A DNA stretch of 41,246 nucleotides from Sphingobacteriales bacterium (GTDB lineage: Bacteria; Bacteroidota; Bacteroidia; Chitinophagales; Saprospiraceae). The notes beneath the pieces are model-generated. The model ran no database searches. It saw nothing but the letters and a program-made list of their open reading frames with translations, and was not told the origin of the DNA. The position numbers and the translations under genes are program-made. Where the stretch lies: assembly GCA_900299495.1 (NCBI GenBank), contig OMKD01000071.1:1-41246 (forward strand). The letters are read 5' to 3'. The number at the start of each line of letters is the position of its first letter. The stretch's first letter is position 1. Positions 25,904 through 35,267 of this stretch are shown here, one piece after another.

Positions 25904-28177
25904 TTATTTAATTGTCCATTTAATTCCCATATATCCTCTGATCCCTAAAGTAGGACCATATACATGTGATGCATTGAAATAATCACTGAATGGGTTTTCG
26001 TAATCAATAATAGGGTTTTTTTGTATGAAATTCCCAAGATTTTCTCCTCCAAGATAAAATTCAAATCGATCTGTAAATTTCTTATTGATATGAATATTGA
26101 AAAGTTGGTATGCTGGAGTTGTCCCTACATGTCCTGTCAAGTCAAGCGTATTAGGGGCTCCTCGATGTTCTGGGAATAGTTGTTTTCCAACAAACTGTGT
26201 ACTTAAATGAATGTCCCAGTTTGTTCTTGGGAATTCATATTCTACAGTGATAAGGCCTCTGTTTTTAGCAAATAGAGGTGGTATTCTGTTCCCACTTCTA
26301 AAACCTATTTCATAATGATTGTATTTATATGCTCCTTTTAGACGCAATCTGTCATTAACTTGAACATTTGCCATTAATAAGGCATAGGTGGAGGTTGTCG
26401 TCCCATATTGGTTATAAAAGTGAATCTCCTTTGAATTTTGTTCAAGATCCATTACAATCTTATTTTCAAATAAGGAGTGATATACATCAGCAATAATACT
26501 TACAGTACGACCACTTATTTTAAGTTCTTTAGTAAAGTTTACCCCCATATTCCACGCGGACTCCATATCTAAAGCTTGATCAACAATGATATCTGCATTG
26601 TTGATTAGCATACCAATATTTTCTGATATCACATAAGGTGTCTTGAATCCTCTGCCGATATTCAATCTGGTGATGGTCTTATCGTTAAAATTGTATTTAA
26701 GACTTAGACGAGGACTTACTAAAAGCCCGTAAAGATTATGGTTATCTATTCTCAATCCAGTAATCAATCCTAGATTTTGTAAGAATGTATTTGATACTTC
26801 CTTCGGTGCATCTGTTGCTGTAACTACTAATTCTTCAGAATCAGAAGGAGCTTTTGTGTTAGAAACGAAGTCAGTTGAGAAATCTAAAAATAGACCCGCT
26901 TGTTTTTCTTTTATGTTGTATACAAAGTCTCCCAGGTTATTATTTAGGTCTGAATAAGTTACACTTGCTCCAGTTGTAATTGTTGAATTTTCTCCTGGTT
27001 TGCTTTTGAAAATAAAGTTTGCATAACCATAATCCTGATTACCATCTCTAGGTCTTAAGTAACCGTATTCTTCGTCAATCTTTTGATTCGTAAGATTGTA
27101 TATCAGTCCAATTGATTTATTAGGATTTTCGAATCCTACAAAACCGACCTTGCCATAAATATCTATACGTTCATGGTCAAAATTTACAATGTAAGGATTA
27201 TCTAACCCCATGTTTACTTGGCCAGATTTTGTATTTCCATTTATATATTGAAAATTAAATTGTGAAAACAAATAATCTCCTCTATAAAAAAGTCTGTATA
27301 GACCATTAAATAGTGTTTTCTGTGGTGTATCCAGGAAAAGATCATCATTGTTATCGACGTTATTTCTATTACCTGAGCCGTGCAGAAGAAAACCCATACT
27401 CCATTTATCCGTTATTGGGTAATTGAGATGTAAATTCGTTTCAACTCTTCCAAAGCTGTTTACATAGGTGTTGAGAAAAATCTTATCATCTTCCCAGGGT
27501 TTAGCCAAATCAAAATTGATCTGGCCTGCAATATTGTCGAATCCATTCTCAACGGTTCCAATACCCTTAGAAACCTGAATTCCTTTTACCCATGTACCTG
27601 GGTAATAATCAAATAAATGTGGGGAACCTAGTCCTTTGGCAAGAGGTCTTTTCTCTGCCAGCAGTTGCGTGTATGTACCGCTAAGTCCTAGCATTTTTAC
27701 CTCTTTAGCTCCGGTAACAGCGTCAGAGTACATTACATCCACTGTGCCATTAGTTTCAAAACTTTCAGCCAAGGAGCAGCATGCTGCTTTTCTCAATTCT
27801 CCTTCGTCAATATATTCTACGTTCATCGTCTGTAGCGTAGATACATAATTTGATCCTCTTCTGTCTTTAACTTCAAATTCTTCAAGGCTAAGGTTAGAGG
27901 CTAAAATGATTTTTAGATCCTTAGTAGCTTCGACTTTATCCTCATAGCTGATGAATCCTACGTAACTAACGATTAGGGTATCTGAGCTTTCCGATGTACT
28001 TAATTCGAAGGTTCCATCGAATGCTACCGTTCCAATAGTTGTATTTTTCCAATGAATTGTGGCTCCTAGAAGAAGATTACCTTCTTTATCAGAAACTGAT
28101 CCGGATATGATGTTTTCCTGTCCAATAATATTGAATGTCAGGAACATCATCGATATTATTGATAATATATGTTTCAT
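25904..28177 (-). CDS. TonB-dependent receptor with carboxypeptidase-regulatory-like N-terminal domain, probably metal related
   Basis: 757 aa; NIISGSVSDKEGNLLLGATIHWKNTTIGTVAFDGTF; KAACCSLAESFETNGTVDVMYSDAVTGAKEVKMLGLSG plug; beta-barrel C-terminus. Confidence 0.92.
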   Translation of the reverse strand: MKHILSIISMMFLTFNIIGQENIISGSVSDKEGNLLLGATIHWKNTTIGTVAFDGTFELSTSESSDTLIVSYVGFISYEDKVEATKDLKIILASNLSLEEFEVKDRRGSNYVSTLQTMNVEYIDEGELRKAACCSLAESFETNGTVDVMYSDAVTGAKEVKMLGLSGTYTQLLAEKRPLAKGLGSPHLFDYYPGTWVKGIQVSKGIGTVENGFDNIAGQINFDLAKPWEDDKIFLNTYVNSFGRVETNLHLNYPITDKWSMGFLLHGSGNRNNVDNNDDLFLDTPQKTLFNGLYRLFYRGDYLFSQFNFQYINGNTKSGQVNMGLDNPYIVNFDHERIDIYGKVGFVGFENPNKSIGLIYNLTNQKIDEEYGYLRPRDGNQDYGYANFIFKSKPGENSTITTGASVTYSDLNNNLGDFVYNIKEKQAGLFLDFSTDFVSNTKAPSDSEELVVTATDAPKEVSNTFLQNLGLITGLRIDNHNLYGLLVSPRLSLKYNFNDKTITRLNIGRGFKTPYVISENIGMLINNADIIVDQALDMESAWNMGVNFTKELKISGRTVSIIADVYHSLFENKIVMDLEQNSKEIHFYNQYGTTTSTYALLMANVQVNDRLRLKGAYKYNHYEIGFRSGNRIPPLFAKNRGLITVEYEFPRTNWDIHLSTQFVGKQLFPEHRGAPNTLDLTGHVGTTPAYQLFNIHINKKFTDRFEFYLGGENLGNFIQKNPIIDYENPFSDYFNASHVYGPTLGIRGYMGIKWTIK

Positions 28178-28254
28178 TATTCTCTTTGTTGTGATCGCGT
28201 TAAATTTTTTAGCAAAATATTAGTTGAATTCTACTGTCTATTGGGTAATTAATA

Positions 28255-28719
28255 CTAACAAAGAAACGATTGGATGAAAGGAATTGTGTTTCGCTTGAAT
28301 ACGGATTCAGCAAGGTTTAAATTCGGTGGGGCGTTTGCATTTTTTTCACTTGAGTAGCATTCAAGCTTGAAATATTCTTTATAAGCAACTGTTGATTTTG
28401 GTAGCTTGATGTCTTCTAGATCGAAGCTCAATTCTGCAGTTGCTTTTGCAGCTTCTAGTTTTAGAAGTTTTATCTCTTTTTCTGTGCAAGGTTTATCGCT
28501 CTTTTCGGATGAAGAGCACTTACCAGCTGAACTACAGCATGCCGTATTTACGACAGTTGTTTCTTGTGAAATAGAGCAATCACTTACTGCCATATGCAGG
28601 TGATAGCTAAATTCCTTTTTGCAATGACAATACACCTCGTACATTAAAACACCAACCTGACTGTAGAGTACAGCGGTTACTAGAATGGTGAAAAAAATGT
28701 GTTTTAGTGTGTGTTTCAT
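28255..28719 (-). CDS. Cys-rich secreted/membrane protein, HYC_CC_PP-like
   Basis: N-terminal hydrophobic segment; VYCHCKKE, TACCSS and NAPPNLN motifs in the order of the HYC_CC_PP family; adjacent to TonB receptor and HMA gene. Confidence 0.65.
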   Translation of the reverse strand: MKHTLKHIFFTILVTAVLYSQVGVLMYEVYCHCKKEFSYHLHMAVSDCSISQETTVVNTACCSSAGKCSSSEKSDKPCTEKEIKLLKLEAAKATAELSFDLEDIKLPKSTVAYKEYFKLECYSSEKNANAPPNLNLAESVFKRNTIPFIQSFLC

Positions 28720-28733
28720 GGTATAAAGATACT

Positions 28734-28778
28734 AAAAAAAGCGGACGGATTTTGCAAGTTGCAATCCATCCGCTCTTT
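28734..28778 (-). terminator. Intrinsic terminator downstream of the TlpA-family gene
   Basis: AAAAAAAGCGGACGGATT...AATCCATCCGCT inverted repeat with one mismatch; U tract on minus-strand transcripts. Confidence 0.7.
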
Positions 28779-28779
28779 A

Positions 28780-29280
28780 TTATTGTGCTGCGTATTTCGC
28801 AAGATATTTTTCTAGCTCGTCTTCATCACCAGGATTATAGCTACTATGTGTATAAACTATGTTTCCTTTTTTGTCTACCAAAAATGTTTGTGGTATGAAG
28901 TTGAAGTTAAATGCATTTTCCATATCAGATTGTACAGCAGAAAGAATAGTGTATTCCCATCCTTTAGATTCTACCATTGGTCCAACCTGAGCCATGTTTC
29001 TTCTTGTATCAATTGTAATAGCTACAAGCTCTACGTCATAATTGTCTTGCCAATCCTCATAAAGGTAAGAGATTGCATCAAGCTCATTCTGGCAAGGCTT
29101 ACACCAAGTTGCCCAAAAACTGATTACTGTTAGCTTACCATCATTCTTTCCATAAGTTTCCAGTAGGTTTACTGTTTTCCCGTTTAGGGTTTTCGCATTA
29201 ACATTAGGAAGTTTCTTCTGTGCTTGAACAGAAAGAATAAATAGGCACAATAGAGCAGTAAGACAATATTTAAGTTTCAT
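28780..29280 (-). CDS. TlpA family disulfide reductase/thioredoxin-like protein
   Basis: Signal peptide; VISFWATWCKPCQNELDAISYLYEDW; PQTFLVDKKGNIVY. Confidence 0.93.
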   Translation of the reverse strand: MKLKYCLTALLCLFILSVQAQKKLPNVNAKTLNGKTVNLLETYGKNDGKLTVISFWATWCKPCQNELDAISYLYEDWQDNYDVELVAITIDTRRNMAQVGPMVESKGWEYTILSAVQSDMENAFNFNFIPQTFLVDKKGNIVYTHSSYNPGDEDELEKYLAKYAAQ

Positions 29281-29460
29281 GATTTTATTTTTATTTAATA
29301 TAAATTTACTTATATGGAATGCAAATATGGAAATTTAATTGCTCCTATTGTAGAATATTTAACATCATTAAAGGATAATTAAGCAAAATTTTCAGAAAAC
29401 TTTAACTTGTTCCCAATTTTACAGAAATGATCAAAAGATAATATCAAAATTACAATTACA

Positions 29461-31134
29461 ATGAAACGTGTGCTCATATGTTTAATTCTGTTCGGTGGCG
29501 TCTATTTCGCTGGTGCTCAGAACGATGGAGGACGACTAAGTGGTAAGTTACACATCAATGCAAATGTCTTTCTAAGAGACTCATTGATAGGTGCTTCAAA
29601 TACACCGCAGTTCGATCACCAGTTCTTTGGTTCAGAATCTTGGTTAAACCTTAATTATTCCAATTGGGGATTTGATTTTGGTTTGCGCTTTGATTTCTTC
29701 CAAAATTCAAACCTTAGAAACCCAAGAGGATCTTACAGCGGTGAGGGCGTTGGAATGTGGTATGTTCGTAAACAAGTGGATAAGTTAGATTTTACACTTG
29801 GTTATATATATGATCAGGTAGGTTCAGGTATTATATTCAGATCTTATGAAGAGCGTGGACTTCCTATCGATAACGCTTTATTGGGTGTACGTGGAACCTA
29901 TAATTTCAATCAGGATTGGAATCTAAAAGTATTTTCAGGAAAACAAAAGCAGTTGTTCACAAGCTATGAGTCTTTAATAACTGGTGCAAACCTGGAAGGA
30001 TTTATCATTCCTAACGAGGATAAGCTATTAACACTTGCTCCTGGTTTTGGATTTGTAAACAGAACATTGGACGATAATTCAATGAATGCACTTGTAGCAT
30101 CTCTAGGTGACTACACAGAGCAGGATCTATTTGTACCTAACTATAATACCTATGCGTTTACTGCTTATAACACACTTTCATTAGGTAGTTTCAACTGGTA
30201 TGTTGAGGGAGCTTATAAGACAGCAGATAATATCGTTGACCTAGAAGGAGAACGTGTTTCAAGATTTACTGGAGACACCATCGTTGGTTCTCAGTTTGTG
30301 CTTGAAGAAGGGACTGTTCTTTACTCAAGTTTGTCATACTCTAAAAACGGATGGGGTGTTTCTGTTGAAGGAAAACGTACGGAGAACTTTAGTTTTAGAA
30401 CGCGTCCTCAAGAGAGTTTGAATAATGGCTTGGTAAACTTCTTACCTCCAATGGCAAGAACGCATACTTATCGTTTGTTAGCAAGGTATGCACCAGCTAC
30501 TCAGGATAAAGGAGAATTGGCATTAAAGGCAGATGTAAGATATGCACCAAGTAAAAAAATGTTGTTCAATGCAAGTTATTCACATGTAGTTACTTTAGAT
30601 AATGCGCCACTTTACGATGAATTGTATTTCGAATATGCTTACAAGCCAAAGCGTACGTTTAAGTTAACTACAGGGGTGCAAATGCAGAAGTACAATCAGG
30701 AGGTATTCGAATTCAAGCCAAATGTGCCAATTGTCGAAACGTTAGTACCTTTTGTTGATGTATTCTACAAATTAAGTAAGAAGAGATCTATTCGATTTGA
30801 AGGTCAATATATGCATACCGGGGAGAAAGATGGCGTAAAGCATGATTTTGGAGATTGGATCTACGGTGGTGTAGAATATAATTTCTCAAACAAGTTGTCA
30901 TTATCTGTAACGGATATGTATAATGTAGCTCCAGGTAAAAATTCTCCAACGGATGATTCTGGAAAGAAATTAGCTATTCACTATCCAAGAATCGATGTGT
31001 TTTACATAACAGGTCCAACGCGTATGTCTATTGGATATGTTAAACAGGTGCAAGGTATTGTATGTTCTGGTGGGGTTTGTCGTTTAGAACCTGCCTTCAG
31101 CGGGGTAAGAGCGAATTTGACAACAAGCTTTTAA
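29461..31134 (+). CDS. DUF6029 family outer-membrane protein
   Basis: 557 aa; signal peptide; GRLSGKLHINANVFLRDSLIGASNTPQFDHQFFGSESWLNLNYSNWGFDFGLRFDFFQNSNL; beta-rich; followed by Omp28. Confidence 0.8.
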   Translation: MKRVLICLILFGGVYFAGAQNDGGRLSGKLHINANVFLRDSLIGASNTPQFDHQFFGSESWLNLNYSNWGFDFGLRFDFFQNSNLRNPRGSYSGEGVGMWYVRKQVDKLDFTLGYIYDQVGSGIIFRSYEERGLPIDNALLGVRGTYNFNQDWNLKVFSGKQKQLFTSYESLITGANLEGFIIPNEDKLLTLAPGFGFVNRTLDDNSMNALVASLGDYTEQDLFVPNYNTYAFTAYNTLSLGSFNWYVEGAYKTADNIVDLEGERVSRFTGDTIVGSQFVLEEGTVLYSSLSYSKNGWGVSVEGKRTENFSFRTRPQESLNNGLVNFLPPMARTHTYRLLARYAPATQDKGELALKADVRYAPSKKMLFNASYSHVVTLDNAPLYDELYFEYAYKPKRTFKLTTGVQMQKYNQEVFEFKPNVPIVETLVPFVDVFYKLSKKRSIRFEGQYMHTGEKDGVKHDFGDWIYGGVEYNFSNKLSLSVTDMYNVAPGKNSPTDDSGKKLAIHYPRIDVFYITGPTRMSIGYVKQVQGIVCSGGVCRLEPAFSGVRANLTTSF

Positions 31135-31145
31135 ACTTATAGAAA

Positions 31146-31973
31146 ATGAAAAACAAGTTATTTATATTATTTGCCGTAATTCTATGTTTCAGTGCTTGTC
31201 AGGAAATACCACCAGTGATTGGAGTTGTTGATGATGAGACTATTATTACGGAAGATCAGGAGAAAAATGTATTAATTGAAGAATATACGGGCGTTCAATG
31301 TGTGAATTGTCCGGAGGGTGCAGCTGTAGTAAGCGGTTTGAAAGCACAGTATGGAAAAAGAGTAATTCCGATAGCTGTTCATGCGGGTGTTTTTGCAAGT
31401 CCATTCAGTCAGTCTATTCAGGAGTTACAGAATTCCCAAACCAATGCATTTATGTCATTTGTTGGGAGTCCATTGTTTTACCCTGCAGCTGCGATTGATC
31501 GAAAGCTTTTTGATGGGCAGACCACTATTATTACAGGAAAGGATAATTGGCCTGCTTCAGTAGCTCAGCAGTTGGATGAAGAGTTAATGGTTGAAATTTA
31601 CATCACAGTAGATTATGACGCATCAAGTAGAGCGGCAGATGTATCTGTTGATCTGGTACCTCTGGGTAGTCTGAATTACGATGATCTAATTCTTTCGGTA
31701 GTATTATTGGAAGATGGCATAACTGAACCTCAGGTAACTCCTGATGGTGTTGATGAAAATTATGTTCAGGAACATGTACTTAGAGATTTCTTTACACCAA
31801 CTAGCGGCGAGTCAATTGATCCGCTTAATCTAGGTGGAAATGTTAGTAAAGATTATTCCTTGACTGTTTCGGATGATTTTGTTGCAGACAATTGTCAGAT
31901 TGTAGCCTTCCTCAGTAGAGGAGGAGCAGACAAATCAGTCTTTCAGGTAAATGCGAAATATTTAGTTGAGTAA
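31146..31973 (+). CDS. Omp28-related outer membrane lipoprotein
   Basis: Lipobox-like CFSACQE; VLIEEYTGVQCVNCPEGAAVVSGL. Confidence 0.9.
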   Translation: MKNKLFILFAVILCFSACQEIPPVIGVVDDETIITEDQEKNVLIEEYTGVQCVNCPEGAAVVSGLKAQYGKRVIPIAVHAGVFASPFSQSIQELQNSQTNAFMSFVGSPLFYPAAAIDRKLFDGQTTIITGKDNWPASVAQQLDEELMVEIYITVDYDASSRAADVSVDLVPLGSLNYDDLILSVVLLEDGITEPQVTPDGVDENYVQEHVLRDFFTPTSGESIDPLNLGGNVSKDYSLTVSDDFVADNCQIVAFLSRGGADKSVFQVNAKYLVE

Positions 31974-31995
31974 TTGACTGATTTAAATACAGAAA

Positions 31996-32039
31996 TAAGG
32001 GCTTACTTTATCAGAATTGATTTAAGTAAGCCCTTTTTC
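31996..32039 (+). terminator. Intrinsic terminator after the Omp28 gene
   Basis: AAGGGCTTACTTTA...TTTAAGTAAGCCCTTTTTC. Confidence 0.82.
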
Positions 32040-32150
32040 AATATTATTCCTTTTTATTCCTATTATACCGCAATAAAATTATATTTTTGTCCCTCTAAGA
32101 TCTATTGAAATCAAGGTCCTTTTTAAGGCCTTTCGTAATAATTTTTATAC

Positions 32151-34589
32151 ATGAAAGTTTCACTGAATTGGCTGAAAAGCTATTTAGATACAGATAAAAC
32201 TCCGGATGAGATCAGTGTGATTCTGACGGATATCGGTTTAGAGGTTGAGGGAATGGAAGAGGTTGAGAGCGTTCCAGGAGGACTAAAAGGTCTGGTGATA
32301 GGAGAAGTGAAGACTTGTGTTCAGCATCCCAATGCAGATAAACTAAGTTTGACCACTGTAAATGTTGGAGGTGAAGAGGATCTTCAAATTGTTTGTGGTG
32401 CTCCGAATGTAGCAGCAGGCCAAAAGGTAGTCGTTGCAACAGTGGGGACTATGCTTTATCCTTCAGATGGAGAGCCTTTCAAAATCAAGAAAGGAAAGAT
32501 TCGTGGGGAAGTATCTATGGGTATGATCTGTGCCGAGGATGAAATCGGTTTAGGTAATAGCCATGCTGGTATTATGGTTCTTCCGGAAGAGGTTGTCGCA
32601 GGTACAGAAGCCTCTGCCTATTTCGATTTGGCATCAGATATCGTTTATGAGATTGGGCTGACTCCAAACCGTTCGGATGCAACTTGCCACATGGGGGTTG
32701 CCAAGGACTTGGTTGCAAGTTTACAGATCAATGCAGGCTATGAAAAGTCTGTAATCCTTCCGGATGTATCAGATTTCAAAGAAGGTTCTTCTGACCCGAT
32801 CAATATCACAATAGAGCATGAGGAAGCTTGTCCTCGTTATGCGGGTGTAGTGATTGAAGGGCTTGAAGTTAAAGAGTCTCCGGATTGGTTGAAGCAACGA
32901 TTGACCAGTATAGGTATTAAGTCTACCAATAATGTGGTGGATATCACCAACTTTATCCTTCATGATATGGGACAGCCCCTACATGCCTTTGATCTGGATA
33001 AGATTGGAGGAGGAGCTATCCGAGTAAAAACACTAGCTGAAGGAACAGAGTTTGTAGCACTTGACGAATCAAAGATCAAGCTTAGAGCCAATGATCTGAT
33101 GATCTGTGATGCCAATGATAAGGGCATGTGTATTGCTGGAGTTTATGGTGGGCTTGATAGTGGAGTGTCTGACTCTACTACTCGTATTTTCCTGGAAGCA
33201 GCACACTTCAATGCAGGTTTTGTTCGTGTGAGTAGTATGAAGCATAACCTAAGAACAGATGCTGCAAAAGTATTTGAAAAAGGTTCTGATCCAAATATTG
33301 TGATCTATGCACTGAAAAAGGCAGCAATGCTTATTCAGGAAGTTGCGGGAGGAGAAATTACATCAAAGGTATTTGATCACTATCCAACGAAGGTTGAATC
33401 TAAAGAAGTGAGTCTGAAGTATTCTTATATCAATACCTTGATAGGAACGAATATTCCAGTTGACGAGATGCATAAGATCATGGCCGCTCTTGAGATGGAG
33501 ATCGTGAAAAGAGAGGCTGATGGCTTTACCGTAAAGATACCAACGAATAAGTCTGATGTTACCAGACCTGCAGATGTTGTGGAAGAGATTCTAAGAATCT
33601 ATGGTTTGAATAATGTAGCTGTACCACAGGATTTCAAGATGTCGATCAATGTTGGTAAGCATCCTGATCCAAGAAAAGTACAAAGAGAAATATCTTCCAT
33701 ACTTGTGGGTAATGGGTTTAACGAAATTATGGGCGTGAGCTTAAAGCAATCCGAGGTTTATAAATCCGTATTGCCTTATACAGATGATCAGCTTGTTTTC
33801 GTTAATAATACTTCAAATGTAACGCATGACATCATGCGTCCAGATATGTTGCTTTCAGGTCTTATGGCTATCGAGCACAACCAGAACAGACAAAATGCAG
33901 ATTTGAAATTCTTTGAATTTGGTCGTTCTTATTTGAAAGAGGAGGATCAGTTTTTGGAGAAGCAGCATATTAGTTTGTTTATGACGGGTATGCGTTGGGG
34001 AGAGAGTTGGTTGAATACGGAAAAGAAAAAAGTGGATGCCTTTAGTTTGAAAGCTATCGTTGATTCTATTTTGGATCGCTTTGGCTTGGACAATCTTCAG
34101 CAACAACAATTCTCTGATGAGCGATTTGCTTATGCAATGCGTTACCTCAGAGGACCACAAGTCTTAGCAGAGTTTGGGCAGGTAAATCCAAAGATCGTTA
34201 AGGCTATGGGCATCAAGTCAGATGTTTTTTATGCTGATTTGAACTGGAAAGGTCTGGTGAAGACCTTGAAAAAGCAGAAGATTCATTTCGAGCAAATGTC
34301 GAAATTCCCATCGGTTCGAAGAGATTTGGCCTTAGTGGTTGAAAATTCTGTAAAATTTAGTGATATTGTACAGATAGCTAAAAGGCAAGGAAAAAAACTC
34401 TTGAAATCAGTTAACCTGTTTGATGTTTACAGAAGTGAAGAACAATTGGGTGCTGATAAGAAGTCTTATGCAGTAAGCTTTATTTTTGAAGATGCTTCTA
34501 AGACCCTTAAAGACAAAGAAATTACAAAGATCATGGATACTTTGATGAAAGATTACGAATCAAAGTTGTCCGCACAGATCCGAAGCTAG
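32151..34589 (+). CDS. pheT: Phenylalanine--tRNA ligase beta subunit
   Basis: 812 aa; MKVSLNWLKSYLDTDKTPDEISVILTDIGLEVEGME; LTPNRSDATCHMGVAKDL; C-terminal FDX-ACB. Confidence 0.98.
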   Translation: MKVSLNWLKSYLDTDKTPDEISVILTDIGLEVEGMEEVESVPGGLKGLVIGEVKTCVQHPNADKLSLTTVNVGGEEDLQIVCGAPNVAAGQKVVVATVGTMLYPSDGEPFKIKKGKIRGEVSMGMICAEDEIGLGNSHAGIMVLPEEVVAGTEASAYFDLASDIVYEIGLTPNRSDATCHMGVAKDLVASLQINAGYEKSVILPDVSDFKEGSSDPINITIEHEEACPRYAGVVIEGLEVKESPDWLKQRLTSIGIKSTNNVVDITNFILHDMGQPLHAFDLDKIGGGAIRVKTLAEGTEFVALDESKIKLRANDLMICDANDKGMCIAGVYGGLDSGVSDSTTRIFLEAAHFNAGFVRVSSMKHNLRTDAAKVFEKGSDPNIVIYALKKAAMLIQEVAGGEITSKVFDHYPTKVESKEVSLKYSYINTLIGTNIPVDEMHKIMAALEMEIVKREADGFTVKIPTNKSDVTRPADVVEEILRIYGLNNVAVPQDFKMSINVGKHPDPRKVQREISSILVGNGFNEIMGVSLKQSEVYKSVLPYTDDQLVFVNNTSNVTHDIMRPDMLLSGLMAIEHNQNRQNADLKFFEFGRSYLKEEDQFLEKQHISLFMTGMRWGESWLNTEKKKVDAFSLKAIVDSILDRFGLDNLQQQQFSDERFAYAMRYLRGPQVLAEFGQVNPKIVKAMGIKSDVFYADLNWKGLVKTLKKQKIHFEQMSKFPSVRRDLALVVENSVKFSDIVQIAKRQGKKLLKSVNLFDVYRSEEQLGADKKSYAVSFIFEDASKTLKDKEITKIMDTLMKDYESKLSAQIRS

Positions 34590-34617
34590 TTTTTCTCTTT
34601 GCAGATTATACAATCAT

Positions 34618-34914
34618 ATGCAAATAGACCAAAAAGTATCGGACATTTATAAGAAAGTTCTTCAGTTAGCTGAGAAAAAGCAGTTCTTGGAAATGCTTTG
34701 TCAGGAACTTGAAGAAAAAAATGAAAATTTGACGGAGCGTTTGACTCTTGCGGAGCAGGCGCTAAAGTCAACGAATGAAAAACTGGAAGAAGCGGAGGAA
34801 CGGTATAGGAGTAAATATGAAAATGAACCAAAGGAAAAGGCGCGGCTGAAGAAGCGGCTCGAACAATACGTTAAAGAAATTGACGATTGTGTGGACTGGT
34901 TACAAAACATTTAA
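34618..34914 (+). CDS. Small coiled-coil protein upstream of zapA
   Basis: 98 aa, heptad-rich and highly charged (KVLQLAEKKQFLEMLCQELEEKNENLTERLTLAEQALKS...); stop codon overlaps the zapA start. Confidence 0.75.
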   Translation: MQIDQKVSDIYKKVLQLAEKKQFLEMLCQELEEKNENLTERLTLAEQALKSTNEKLEEAEERYRSKYENEPKEKARLKKRLEQYVKEIDDCVDWLQNI

Positions 34915-35211
34915 ATGGATATTATGGATTCAGTAAAGAATAAAATAGACGTTCAAATACTGGACAGATTGTATCCACTAGAGGTAGAGGAGAGCAATAG
35001 AAAGGCTTTTGAGGATACAGTAAATGGATTGAATCAGCGCTTAAACCTTTTTCGGAGCAGATATTCTAATAAGGATAAACAGGATAGCCTGGCAATAGTA
35101 GCATTACAACTTGCTGCAGAGTTGTCAGAGCTCAAAATAAAGCTCGAGAATGCCGAACAGGCAGAAAGCATCCTTGATAGACTTAATGGTGCTTTAGATA
35201 ATTTGGTGTAG
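34915..35211 (+). CDS. zapA: Cell division protein ZapA
   Basis: KNKIDVQILDRLYPLEVEESNRKAFEDTVNGLNQRLNLFRSRYSNKDKQDSLAIVALQLAAEL; start may be the internal ATG at 34924. Confidence 0.85.
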   Translation: MDIMDSVKNKIDVQILDRLYPLEVEESNRKAFEDTVNGLNQRLNLFRSRYSNKDKQDSLAIVALQLAAELSELKIKLENAEQAESILDRLNGALDNLV

Positions 35212-35267
35212 TTTCCACTCCTTAACTATTTCGTTTTTTCCCATTAATAAATATAAAAAATCGTACA

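Noticed and set aside
32082-32089. TATTTTTG (Bacteroidota -7 box TAnnTTTG-like) upstream of pheT, and similar TAATTTTG at 6932-6939 upstream of panC
   Set aside because: Match the -7 consensus, but I could not see a convincing -33 TTTG at proper spacing in this AT-rich DNA, so not listed as promoters. I also looked for a Phe-codon leader before pheT and found none.
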